Source: Adineta ricciae (lineage: Eukaryota; Rotifera; Eurotatoria; Adinetida; Adinetidae). Taken from it: DNA of 64,000 bases. The notes beneath the pieces were generated by a model. The model was given only the letters and a program-made list of their open reading frames with translations. It searched no databases and had not been told where the DNA came from. A program made the position numbers and the translations under genes. This document shows positions 11,101 to 21,349 of this stretch, one piece after another; positions within the stretch are counted from its first letter, which is position 1; every line of letters begins with the position of its first letter. The stretch covers positions 1-64,000 of the forward strand of contig CAJNOJ010000153.1 of NCBI GenBank assembly GCA_905250025.1. The letters run 5' to 3'.

Positions 11101-11615
11101 GAATCCGATACATTATCTAATGTCAGGAAACTCAATGACATCAAATTTTCTTCATACTGTTGTATAGCTTGTTTCAGCGAATCACAAATGGAGCCGATTT
11201 CGGTAAAAGTGCCTTTCACTTTCAGCCAATGCTCAGCTACGATGATGTTATTCAAGAAGATATAAATAGAATGAAGTTGAGGTATATCATAAATGAGCGG
11301 TATTATGTATTGAGCAATGGTGCCGGATACAATCATAAATACTTTTTCATGCTTTATTTCTGTAAGACAATCAATACAGGCATCGACATCATCGAATATG
11401 TCTATATGATTGACGATCCGGCGTAATTGTTCGACGAAATCAGCGTTTGGTTCGCTATTATTTGAATTCAACCAAATTACGAGGAAATTTTGAAACATAC
11501 GGCTTGTTTTCACTCCCTTCGGTTTTTCATTAACTGTTTCAACATATGGTAATGTGAAATCTGACGATAATTGTGTTGCTGCATTCATCTGAAAGAAGGA
11601 ATCATATATTCCCAT
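8163..11615 (-). CDS. ADP-ribosyltransferase-TPR protein (length inflated by two assembly repeats)
   Basis: Predicted cytoplasmic mono-ADP-ribosyltransferase joined to kinesin-light-chain-like TPR repeats. After a first ~150-residue alpha/beta region (FLVIWLNSN through VSGTIAQYIIPL) comes an ART domain with all three R-S-E parts: VYRGQGL, FLSTS, and EQE in FDQEQEFLF. About a dozen 42-residue TPR units follow (pattern YNNIGLVY-ALEYYEKSL). Single exon, ATG at 11615. Two Ns (8528, 10973) each sit between exact or near-exact 221-bp repeats. The 222-bp offset keeps frame, so the 1150-residue reading is an artefact and the real protein is about 1002 residues. Substrate unknown; related genes lie at 31452, 34857 and 44676. 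TPRs suggest protein partners. Confidence 0.85.
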   Translation of the reverse strand: MGIYDSFFQMNAATQLSSDFTLPYVETVNEKPKGVKTSRMFQNFLVIWLNSNNSEPNADFVEQLRRIVNHIDIFDDVDACIDCLTEIKHEKVFMIVSGTIAQYIIPLIYDIPQLHSIYIFLNNIIVAEHWLKVKGTFTEIGSICDSLKQAIQQYEENLMSLSFLTLDNVSDSDQNHVDQTFMYSQILKEIILGINYDVDFAIKHLTEFLREKEEXSICDSLKQAIQQYAENLMSLSFLTLDNVSDSDQNHVDQTFMYSQILKEIILGINYDVDFAIKHLTEFLREKEEDSSAGSENYVKLEREYKLKPPIWWYTSQSYIYLMVNRALRTQEIDEILLMGFFIHDLHENIEQLYVKQNISDLLESISVYRGQGLSKEDFERLVKTKGGLISFNNFLSTSIDRQVAYMLAESIRDSTDLVAVIFEMTIDTSISSFPFARLSGVTQFDQEQEFLFSMHTVFRIGDIDSVKGDDRFWQVKLSLTKDNDQQLCDVTKKIREEIEPDSSGQYQLGKLLLRLGEYGKAKQLYEAMLNLVSDDNAKVHIYLGLGSIYDNEGNYKDALVSYERCMEISQRLHTKNDSNLINLYNSMGLLHLNMGDYSTPLHLYQTALNIAEKQSNPNDFTVATIYNNMALVYMYTDSYSDALEYYKKSLDIYQKILPSYHPNLALAYNNFGLTLHKMGKYTKALEIYEKALKICVRILPSNHSIFISLYNNLGGVCENLGEYFKALEYHRKSLELCQTVFTSNHPLVALSYNNIGLVYTLMGECSKALWHYEEGLKIRQNIYPVNHYDVAISYDHMGSTYRLMADYSQAISFHERALEIYHTLTSSHDGFLASCYVNMGNVYLSTEEYLKAISFYEKALNIRQNMLSTDHSDLGISYNNIGAAYFGIKDYSKAISFYEKALEIYHRILPSDHPNFIQCYKNFSAACFEKEEFSKALLYCEKLLDIYRKIRPSNHVELLYTHSNIATLCENLHDYPKALLHRQKEFEIGQILFPENHLALSTILIDIGLLYECMNEHSNALSYFQRAVDXELLYTHSNIATLCENLHDYPKALLHRQKEFEIGQILFPENHLALSTILIDIGLLYECMNEHSNALSYFQRAVDLAQQTLPSDHPELQVFRANAERSRNVVNRMLESNENNSCSTVDNETL
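8307..8749. repeat. Duplicated block 3: 221-bp repeat flanking N at 8528
   Basis: 8307-8527 is repeated at 8529-8749 with no difference seen, around one N. It falls in the TPR part of the ART-TPR gene. Offset 222 bp, in frame. Best read as an unmerged contig overlap. Confidence 0.9.
10752..11194. repeat. Duplicated block 4: 221-bp repeat flanking N at 10973
   Basis: 10752-10972 is repeated at 10974-11194 around one N, with a single mismatch seen near 10930/11152. The unit length is the same as in block 3, which points to an assembler setting rather than biology. Confidence 0.9.
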
Positions 11616-12152
11616 GAATACATCATATTTACTTATAGCCAGTATTCTAACTGTACGACAGAATTTCGATTCGCTTCCTAACAGATACGAAAATACTGAC
11701 TATCATAATAAAAACATTCTGGTTCTATTTAATTTGTAATGTTGATTAGTGAATCAAAACAGAGAAAAAAAAATAGATTCTTATCGTTGCGTCAGAGCAC
11801 ATTTTGGGAGTTAGTCAAGCATGAATAGCGATGAGTAAAATATTTCTTTACACGCTTTATAACTTATTCTGTCCATTTACGTCAATGACGTCAATAATTC
11901 AAGAGAGACAGAGAATAAACCAACTACGATCGTAACATAGTACTTGATCTTCAACTGTTGGTTTTGTTATTATAGAAAGCTCGAATTAACTTTTCTTGGC
12001 AAAGCGTTGAAATAATTATGAACAATTCGATATAGATATTCGATCGATATTTCGCTTTTAACATCAGAAATAATCCATGACTAACTAGAGGAAAATTTAT
12101 TCATAAAAAGTTAACATAATGACACTCATACGAATGGTCATTATCTGATTCT
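11616..12152. other. Intergenic region upstream of the ART-TPR gene
   Basis: No coding sequence is seen. It holds the likely promoter of the minus-strand ART-TPR gene, with two adjacent CRE-like sites (11877-11893). The rest is AT-rich. Confidence 0.4.
11877..11893. promoter_or_regulatory. Two adjacent CRE-like sites
   Basis: TTACGTCA (11877-11884) and the palindromic TGACGTCA (11886-11893) lie one base apart, about 265 bp upstream of the ART-TPR start. The second is a perfect CREB/ATF consensus. Function is inferred from the motif only. Confidence 0.3.
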
Positions 12153-12600
12153 CTAACTGTGTCTGACTCTTTTGCAGATACATCTGATGTTGTCCGATGG
12201 AAATTTCTTTAGTCGTGTTGCTTGTTCACTGTACCATTCTTGTGTTCGACAAAAACGAGCAAAACTTTCACAAATCAATCGAAGTAGATGAAACCTAAGA
12301 CTATGAGGATGTTCAAGCTGTTGCTTTTTCGAGCGTATCATCTTGATAATGAACTATGTACAATTGTCGAACCTTCCTTCCGACTTTTCGACTACCACGG
12401 GCAATGAATAACGGTAACGTCGTTGCTTGGACACGAGCTTCTCGTTTCTTCTGTCTCCAGAAGTGTATGATGGATATATCGTCTGCTGTTAGATCAATAA
12501 CAATACCGTGATGAAAATAATCCTATGGATTTGCAGTGGCAATATATGCGCCGGGAGAGAGATGCGTCTGAGTGGAATCGATACTAAGCAATTTTGAATT
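12153..12600 (-). pseudogene. LRAT-domain protein, broken by a stop and a frameshift
   Basis: Remnant of an LRAT/NlpC-P60-like fold protein, a family of thiol acyltransferases or hydrolases. The minus strand reads SPGAYIATANP, an in-frame TAG (12523-12525), then YFHHGIVIDL and ISIIHFW, which match the His part of the LRAT active site. In another frame it continues to ICESFARFCRTQEWYSEQA, which matches the conserved Cys block NCESFA. The frame changes at an A-run near 12325-12329. Order and spacing fit one gene with a nonsense codon and a one-base frameshift. A short intron at the TAG cannot be fully excluded. The 5' end is unclear and may extend towards 12760. Confidence 0.6.
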
Positions 12601-12867
12601 GCTTGATTGAAAGTCAATATTGCAGATTCGTAAAATGATATAAATGATCGGTGATGACGAAAAATAACACATAGTGTTGGCTTTCGCTCATTCCGTCCCA
12701 CCCAAACGTTTACCTGATTGTACGAGTAGAGAACAAAACGCTGCTGATCGAATAAGCACTTTAAATATAGGTGAAAGAGTAATAACGATATATAGATGTC
12801 TATCGCTATCAGTGATCATTTATTATGTGAGGATTATTAACAATTTCTAAAGTCGAAAATGATCGTG

Positions 12868-15441
12868 TCACGGGAGAGGCAACGCTATTTCTTGAGAATT
12901 ATTTTGTATAGTAGTTATGACTTGTCGACGCGTTGCATCATCGACCAATGCTTCCCAATGAGGACTTCCTTCGGCTATCCAAGTTAGATTACCAAATATA
13001 TAGAGGGCACGTCTTGCACGTGTCAACATGACGTTTAAGCGATGTTCATCACTCAAGAATCCAATGGTTTCGCCATAGTTGGAGTTTCCGCTTCTTACGC
13101 ACGATATTAGAACGATGTCCTTTTCTTTTCCTTGTGCACTATCAACAGTAAGAACTTCTATATGGCGTGGAAATTCAAGTGATCGTTCGCGAAATTTAGT
13201 CATTTGACTCTTGTATGGCGTAATAACAACGATACGTTTCTCTATTTCGATAAATTCTTCAACATCTTTCACATAAGGTTGTCGATTGGCAAGACGTTCA
13301 AGTAGTTTAATGCAGAACTTTTTAATGAAGATTCGCTCTTCCTTGTTATTCGATGAACCGCCATTAGGAGGACATGTATGACGCGTGTAAGTCAAATTAT
13401 ATAAATAGTAAGGTTCCATAGGATAATCAGGCCAATAATTCATTACACTCTCGTCTGTTTCTAAGTTACCGTTATAGAAATGCTCATTGGGAAAGCGACT
13501 TATTTCGTCATGCATACGATACTGTTTGGTTAGCATGGTTACATTTTCGTTGGAGATCAAATCATAAAGTCTGGTATAAAGCGATTGTGAAAGATTATGC
13601 CGTTGACCAGCAGGACTAAGAACGCAGGGAGGAAGTTGTTTGGGATCACCTACTAGTATAATTTTCGAGCAACCAAAGTAGAACGGTAACAGACAATCTG
13701 GCTCAAGACTTTGACAAGCTATCGAACAGAAATGACTTGTTAACATCAAGAAGTAAGCATTGGATAGTCCTACCTTCATCGATAATAATGAATTCGACAT
13801 TTTTTCTCATCTTCATGTGAACGAGAGTGTTATTAGCCGAGTAATTCAGTGTCGAAACGATAACTTTCGCGCTTTGTAGAATGCCTTCTTTGATAGAATC
13901 TACTCGCTGGTTGATTCGTGGTTCGTCGTTGCGCATCATTTGAACGAGTCGTTTCATAGTTAATGATTCGAGAAAGTATTCACAAACATTATAGTCAAGA
14001 GGTGCTTCACGACCAACTCGAACCAGTTTATCTACGAAACACATAAGCATATATAGTCCTATACGGGAAATAATCACTAATCACGATTACCTTCTTTGTC
14101 GTCTGGATCCAGTTCATCTAATACTCGTTTGAACAATTCATCACAGGCATTATTTGATGGTGCACAGAGTAAAATTTTTTGGTCTTTTTTTAACAGCGGT
14201 ATAAGAGTAATGACAACACCGGCAATGGTTTTACTTTTCCCAGTGCCTTTAAACAGAAATATTTGATTAACTTCGAACTAAACTATTTCTAACCTGGTGG
14301 ACCATGAACAAGATGCATATGGCTACTGTTATTTTCATTGAACATCTGTATTGCATATCTAATAACATCTCTTTGATTCTCGTTAAAGTCTCCATTGATA
14401 TGTTCATTATTTCGAATGTTTATATGTTGAAAATAGGGATCCGTATCATCCGGCATCAACATACTTGTCTGCTTTTCGAACTTTGGCAAATTGAAAACAG
14501 CACTAATCTGTCTTCGACATGATGTCAAATTGCTCAGCTTAGTGACAGAAATTTCCCGTGGTGAAGGATTGCAAATTTTTGTGATGGCATCTGAACACTT
14601 TTTTGAAGTGTAAAGGACAATGTCGGATTGGACCTTGACGATCTTGTCACTCGAACTTACTTCGACATTTTCCGGCCATCGGTCAAAGGTGTGAACGATA
14701 ATAGCAAAGAAACTTTTTTGTTGACTTGGAAGTTTAATATTAATCAGAACAATATCTCCAAGACCAAGCTTAGGAAATATTCGAGTAAATGAAAAATCGA
14801 TGTCGAAAGAATATGATCCGAAAATCAGAGTTGTTGGGATAACTTTTTCAGAGTGATGTGTGGGTTGTGTTTCTTGCGGTTCATATCTTCTGATTTGAAT
14901 GATGATGTCACCATCTCTATTGAATAACTCATTGGATATCAGCGGCTTGGCGTCATCGATGATGCTCTCCCATAATTCATGATAGAGAAGAGGCATGAAG
15001 CATCGTTCGTAGAAGTCTTGTGCTGCTCTTTCAAATTCTAAAGTGTTCACAACAGAAAACGTTTGACTATATACTCGTATTCCTCCGAATTATATTACCG
15101 AATGAGTGCGGTACATTCAATAAAGGTTCAGGGGTCAAAGTCGTGTGAAATGCGTGCTTCATTCCAATTTTTTGTGTTAAATTATGAGGCACCCATCGAG
15201 TTACTATACGATCAAATAACACTCTTATATTTCCATGGACTTTTTCCGACCAAAGAGACCCATGAGATGAAGTGTGAAAGCCTGCTTCCCGCAAAAGTAT
15301 TCTATTGCAATTGAAAAGATATAAAGCTGTTATTGCTCCTCTTTTGAATGTGTATAAGATGCGTGCTCTGATCCAAAGATGTGAACTTTGCGGATCATTA
15401 CATTGCAATTGAAACCACGTTCTTGCTCTGTAATCGTCCAT
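12868..15441 (-). CDS. Superfamily 1 RNA/DNA helicase of the UPF1/Sen1 type
   Basis: ATP-driven helicase of the UPF1-like group, whose members act in RNA decay, transcription termination or repair. Five exons fit: 15441-15099, 15037-14294, 14246-14091, 14058-13774, 13718-12868. All have GT-AG introns of 32-61 bp and sum to 2379 bp, an exact 793 codons (792 residues). All helicase motifs are in order: Walker A GPPGTGKSKT around residue 362 (split by intron 2), motif II DEACQ near 508 (split by intron 4), GDPKQLPP, QYRM, VDSAQGKEKD, and LNVMLTRARRALYIFG. The N-terminal 350 residues resemble the Sen1/senataxin stalk-barrel region, but there is no CH zinc domain as in UPF1. An in-frame ATG at 15477 is an alternative start, but an acceptor-like site lies just before 15441. 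Intact. Confidence 0.9.
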
Positions 15442-16100
15442 TTCTAAAGAAAATAAACTATTATAAAACCAGTGCATTCACAACCAAAACCAACCAGCTC
15501 ACATGTACCATTGAAAGAAAAAAAATAAATTGTCGCTCCGTTACTAATAAACGTAGTTTCTTACGTTCTCTTCCCTTGTCGCTTTCTCTAATTTTAAATC
15601 TGCATTGTCACTTTGTTTTCTCTCTTTCACACGATAAGCTCATTTAACTAAACAATATAATGTAATAATAAATTTCTACAAAAAAAAAACATATTCAAGT
15701 TCGAAAGACTATACGTATAAAATCAATCTTATCGATACTATAAGTGCCAGTCACATCAAAGTAATTAGAGATTATAACCGTCACACATTTGATTTTGATT
15801 TTACTTTTGAATGCAACAATACATTTTTCAATATATTAACACGTGTTCACTCATTACATAAAAACACTAATACACGTCCTATTTCGTCAAATCAATGTAC
15901 ATGCAAGCATCGAGACGGCGTACTGTCGTTTTCGCTCTCGTCGTCCATGTTGACAAAAAAGGAAGGTTTTTCTTACGCGCATAAACATGTGACAAGTTAC
16001 CGTCAGTATACTTCACCAGATTTCACCTTTCTTATATTTTTCATTACAAGATGATGAACCCGCAATAAATCCTACTGGTACCGACAATATTTTGATTTAG
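15442..16100. other. Intergenic region between divergent genes
   Basis: Lies between the helicase (leftward) and the ART-TM-NHL pseudogene (rightward), so it should hold both promoters. AT-rich with an A-run at about 15680. No TATA box at a convincing distance and no ORF of note. The duplicated block 5 begins within it at 15994. Confidence 0.35.
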
Positions 16101-17977
16101 CTCGATGAAAAAGCATTGGATTCCACGTCACCTAGTACTCAACTTATGATTGATATGCTCAAAAGCATATCGAATATTAATTGCAAATTGTACAACAGTG
16201 CAGAATTATTCCTTGCAGAAGCTAATACTATAGCTAGAACAGGCAGAGTGATACTTGTTACATCTGGATGGTTCGCAGAGAGACTTTTCCCTGAATTATC
16301 AACATCTAAGTCCTCACTTTGTTCTTAGTGATGATCGTGAAGAATTTAAATTCTATAAACAATATATTGAACTGTTGCAAAATTATCCATAGACATCGGA
16401 TAATAGGAAAAAAAAGATGCTACCCAGAGAAGAAAGATCGATGAATTCCAATACAGTTATATACCTGAGACAGCAATTAAATGATATACTAAAGATAGTT
16501 TTCTATATCGTTTGGTGAATAAAGCATTGCGATCGTTGGATATGGAACAGATTATTATCTTTCGACCTTTTATCAGAGATTTATGCAAACAACTTCAAAC
16601 ATTACACGAGCAAAACCAATCAGACACGCCATTAACAGTGTTTCGTGGACATGCAGATATGACTGTAAAGCAGTTTGCGACCATCGAGAGAAACGTTGGT
16701 AGTTTGATATCATTCAATGGGTTTCTATCAACTACAAAGGACTTTGATGTTGCTTTAGTATATGCTGGAGTTTCATCAGCTCAGAAGAGATCAGTCGTGT
16801 TTGAAATTCGAACCAATTACAAGTCGACAAATGTGGTGTTTGCTGACGTTGCAGCATATTCAGATATTCCGGAAGAAGAAGTTCTATTTAGTCTTTGTTC
16901 TGTATTTAAAATTGATAATATTCAAAATGATGAACAAAATGAATTGTCAAAGGTTATTTTGAGCACTCCAAATGAAGATCCAGTGGCTATTCCAGAACAG
17001 AGAAACTATCGTTTACCTTTTCTATACCAATACTCTCAGAAAACATATCTTATCAGAATATGCGCTGCGATCCTTTTCACGATGATAATAGCACTAGGTG
17101 CTCTGTTTGGTGTGATACTTAAATTTCAAAATCACAATGGAAGACCATATGACTGTGATGGTGCGAATTGTGTAGATGTTAGCACAACGTCAGGTAATGC
17201 ATATTTAGTGACATGTTCTTTACCTAACTTTATCTATTTAATGTGACACTTATTTTCTTGACACAACGATCGCAACAGCATCAACGTGTATGTGTCTCTT
17301 CTCCCTTATTTAAGATGAATATTCGATATTTGAACGATAGCCTATCATATTTTTAATCAGTAGGAGCAGACTGTATTCCAGTTGGATGGAATTATAAAGG
17401 CGACTTGATAACAAGTGATCAACCTTATGTTCACCTAACTGTCGATCATGATTCAAATGTGTATGTTGCTCACGAAAAAATGAAGAGTTTGGATAAATGG
17501 TCGCCTCAAGGTACACTTTTGAAGCGATTATATCAATATCAATTTTGGAATCGAAGCTTGAATATTTTCAAAATAACAGATGACAATAATGGATCATGGG
17601 TGAGCGTAGGATACGATTTTAATCGTATTTTGAAATACTCAAATGGATCAGAATTGGGAGAAACGATCATCGCTGGAACACTTCTTCACATGTTTTCACA
17701 CACGAAGGAAGTAGATATCGATGCGTATACAATAGCTGTTGATCAAACTGGTTATGTTATCTTGGGTGAATTGCATCGAGTATCAATATGGTCACCCGAT
17801 GGAAAATTTCATAGTACAATTATGAATAAACATCGAATTCATGAGCCTGTAGGATAAGAAATATACACGAGGAAAATCGTAATTGACAGATTAGGAGATA
17901 TCTATGCTTGTGTCAATCCTGGACGAATAGTAAGATTCAATAGAACTTCTAGTACATGTAAACACAGTATCGTGTGA
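16101..17977 (+). pseudogene. ART-transmembrane-NHL-like gene, degenerate, copy 1
   Basis: Remnant of a membrane-anchored ART. The order is: N-terminal alpha/beta part (ILVTSGWFAERLFPEL, cf. the ART-TPR genes), a frame break near 16315, a TAG near 16390, then an ART domain (VFRGHADM, FLSTTKD, PEEEVLF = R-S-E), a membrane segment (ICAAILFTMIIALGALFGV), an intron (GTAATGCAT...AATCAG, about 17197-17365) and a beta-propeller-like part (HLTVDHDSNVYVA, DQTGYVILGEL). An in-frame TAA at 17855-17857 is followed by 39 further coding-like codons. The break near 16315 and both of these stops are shared with copy 2. Private to this copy is TGA at 16482-16484, where copy 2 has the conserved Trp of WYTKDS. 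An acceptor-like TTTAG precedes 16101, so an upstream exon may be missing. Confidence 0.7.
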
Positions 17978-18223
17978 TTGACTTTTAAACGGCAATCTTT
18001 TAGTCAACGACTTGTATTTAATTTTGTTTTACTGATATTATATGTTGAATAAAAATTTAATAGTAGATGTATTTTGATGAAAGCGAACATAATGTAAGAG
18101 AAAACACTAATATTCGGTGTGCACAGAAAAAAGAAATGATTGTACTTGAGGTCGAAGCAGAACTTCGAATTTAGAAGACACGAGTGCTACCATTACACCC
18201 TCACCCTCAAGGCAACATTTATT

Positions 18224-19556
18224 TTAATTGGAATCAATTTCAAATTTTTGTATTCGGTGATTTACTGAGTCAACGACATAAAGGTTTCCTTGATGATCAA
18301 ACGATAAACCGGTTGGATAGGATAATTGATTCAATTCATGTCCATATCCATTCCCACCAGCAACAATACTTCCTTTTTTCGCTCCTTCGATCCAACGCAT
18401 GACTCGATTATTTCCATGATCCGCTACGTAGATTTGATTCAGCTGATCGAGAAGAATTCCTTGTGGGCCAGATAATTGCTTCAAACTATTTCCTTCGCCA
18501 TTTCCTCCGGCAATAATAATACCTTGTCTTGCACCTTTCAACCATTTCATTACACGATGATTTGCACAATCCGATATATATACCGAGCCATCACGGTCAA
18601 CAAAGATGGAACTGGGATGATTAAGTTGATTCAAATTCGATCCTCTTCCATTGACACCAGCCACTAATTTCCCATTTCCATCTCCGATTTGCCACTTTCT
18701 CACTTCATGTTTCTCGTCATCAGCAGTGTAAAGAAATCCGTCTCGATCAAGCGCTAAGCCAGAACATTGTATTTTAGCGATAATCACTCGTTCTGCCTGT
18801 TCCTTATCTCGAAACCATTGAACAATTCGTTTGTTTCCATAGTCACTAATGATAAAGCAATTCTTTTCTTTGTCAAGAATCATATCTCTCGGTGAATTCA
18901 ACTGATTCATTTCTTTCCCTTTTCCATTTCCACCAGCAACAGTTTCGCAAGGACATTCATTTGATCTCCATTTCACAATACGATCGTTGTCTGAATCAAC
19001 AATATAAATTGTTTGATCGTCAATCAATATGCTCGAACGATTCATTAACTGATTTCCTGCAGTTATGTCAATCCCAAATTCTTTCCATCTCGTGTCTAAA
19101 TGAGAATTTATCTGAATGGTGACAATCTCAATCGCAATACTCCTTACTTGATCGATCAATGAGATTAATTTTGTTGATAAATAATGTTGGATTTTCTTCA
19201 ATGAGAATGTATTTTGGTTGATTGAGTTCTTCGGTTAATTCAATCAATCTTTGTTTGAGTTCATCACATTTCTGTGTGTTATGAATCTGTTTCAATTGTT
19301 CGGTTATACCGGCAAATTGATAATCTATTCGTCGAAATGATTTCTTCAGCGATATGATTGCTTCTCGTCGACATTCTTCAGCTGCTTGTCTTATTTTATT
19401 GATGGAATCATTTTCCCATTGATCAATTTGTTTCATCAACGAATGTTCTGGCAAGTTTTGTTTAAATTCAACAAACTTTTGTAAAAATAACTCTCGTTCA
19501 TTTTCCACAGCTTCAATTTCTTCACTGAGTTTCTGCTGCTCTGTATTCTTGGCCAT
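18224..19556 (-). CDS. Coiled-coil NHL-repeat protein, copy 1
   Basis: TRIM-NHL-like protein without RING or B-box. Two exons (19556-19148, 19095-18224; 52-bp intron) total 1281 bp, giving 426 residues. Residues 1 to about 135 are a charged coiled coil (ENERELFLQKFVEFKQ, EQLKQIHNTQ). The rest is a six-bladed NHL propeller with repeats of the type GNLYVVDSVNHRIQKF and IYVADHGNNRVMRW spaced about 45 residues apart, separated by VAGGNG turns. NHL propellers bind RNA or protein. The ATG at 19556 gives the family-typical start MAKNTEQQ. It lies just downstream of the channel gene on the same strand (about 160 bp) and tail-to-tail with the ART pseudogene. Nearly identical to 23482-24814. Confidence 0.88.
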
Positions 19557-19715
19557 GATGAATAAGTTTGAAATTACACGAAGAAATGTGCTCCTTAGAT
19601 GTAATTGCACAAGAAAAACAAAATTTTTCGCAATATGTGCAATATCAAGCATTTCACAAGATAGCTTTATTCGAACGCAAAAGCAATAGTTATGAGATCA
19701 AGTAAGATTAGTTCG

Positions 19716-21183
19716 CTATGATAACTGATGTCTCATTTCGATTGTTGTATTTGTCATCGGCTCAACAATAGAGTTCATTTTATTTTTGCGTTCCATGATA
19801 AAATGATGCACAAGTCGATAGATAAGTTCACACAATTCAATCACACTCAGCGCGCTCAATCCAATCCATCTAAACAATACGTAGTTGAAAAGAAATGTTA
19901 ATTTTTAAACGAGAATTTCACGTTCTACTTACAATCCTGTTTGTCCGCCAATGGCAGAGAAAGTATCGACTACTGTTAGTTTAGCTTCTTGATTATATTC
20001 AATAGTATATTTGCTGCTACACGATACTTGAACTTTCAGATAATTTCGATCGAAATAATAATCAAAATTTTGTGCGATGTCACTGGGAAGTAAAATACTG
20101 TCATTTGACGATAAAGTTCCTATGCTATTAGACCAATATTCTCGATCTCCCTCCGACGGCGCACCTTGTGCACTAACAATCGGCTGAAAATCGACGTGTT
20201 TACATTGAGAAGCACATCGCGAACACCATTTTGATTGAAGGGAATCGTTCGATACTAATCGTTGTCTGGCAAGAATCGCACACGCAATTTGGCCAGTGAA
20301 CATGTTGCAACCCGTTGCCGAAATAAGAACATTATCATGTGTAAATATCTTTCGAGTGAAAAATGGAACAGGAAAAACGCATGAGCATTGAGAATATATA
20401 TAAGATTGTTGACATAATTCTAAACATAACGATTCCGAGTAGACAATCTCAGTCGAAGCAATCGGATCGAGAAATGTTGATGCATAAAGAGCACGTAGAT
20501 CATCACTAACAGTTGTTGTACAATTCGAATAAGGAGCTGCTAAGAATGTGGTTTCGCTTTTTTGATAGGTTATCAGATGTGATGCACCTGGTCGGAGAAA
20601 AATACCTGTTTCAATTGGCACAGGAAGTTCATCATTGTCATGCAGAGTTATAAGAACGCCATTATCGTACCATATCGAAGGGAAAAAGAGCTCTTGTGGA
20701 ACGTAAAACCACAATGTGAGACCATCTCGTACAACCAGTGTCTCGCCATAGTCATTCACTGTAAACACTGTTCCTGATGCTTTCCAGTTGAATGTATAAC
20801 AATTACCCATGACTGGTGATATCGATGCTGTAAATGCATTCGAACAATCAATTCCATTATAATCACATTTGAGCAAGACATCACTCAACTGAAAACCGAT
20901 TGAAACCAATTCGTCGGTTTGATTTCGAGTGAATAAATCGACGATGAGCGGAATCAACAGTGAATTGAGAACGGTCTGATTAGCTGTTAAGTTAGATGAT
21001 GTTAAACGATGATAATAAGAAACTAACGATTGATTTATGTTATCGTATCGATAAGGATTTCCATTGCAAATAGTAACAGCAGGAAATGGCATGCGACGAT
21101 CGAGTCGTATGTCAACTTTAGTTTGCGTTGGATAAGAACAATACTGTAGAATATTTGATATAACAAAATACAACATCATACCG
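19716..21183 (-). CDS. DEG/ENaC sodium channel, copy 1, N-terminus lost in the gap
   Basis: Amiloride-sensitive/FMRFamide-gated type cation channel subunit at the plasma membrane. Exons: beyond 21183 to 19933, and 19869-19716, with a 63-bp intron whose acceptor TTTAG is intact here. Visible features are the post-TM1 motif PFPAVTICNGNPYR, a long extracellular loop with many Asn-X-Thr/Ser sites and paired cysteines (CLELCQQSYIYSQCSC; WCSRCASQC), and the second membrane segment with the selectivity-filter region GGQTGL followed by WIGLSALSVIELCELIY. The first ~58 residues including TM1 are missing because the contig ends at the 59-N gap. Otherwise no lesion. Confidence 0.88.
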
Positions 21184-21242
21184 NNNNNNNNNNNNNNNNN
21201 NNNNNNNNNNNNNNNNNNNNNNNNNNNNNNNNNNNNNNNNNN
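21184..21242. other. Assembly gap (59 Ns)
   Basis: A run of N, the only long gap in the window. It interrupts the channel gene on its left and the 5' flank of the second ART pseudogene on its right. Confidence 0.99.
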
Positions 21243-21349
21243 AAGTTACCGTCAGTATACTTCACCAGATTTCACCTTTCTTATATTTTTCATTACAAGA
21301 TGATGAACCCGCAATAAATCCTACTGGTACCGACAATATTTTGATTTAG

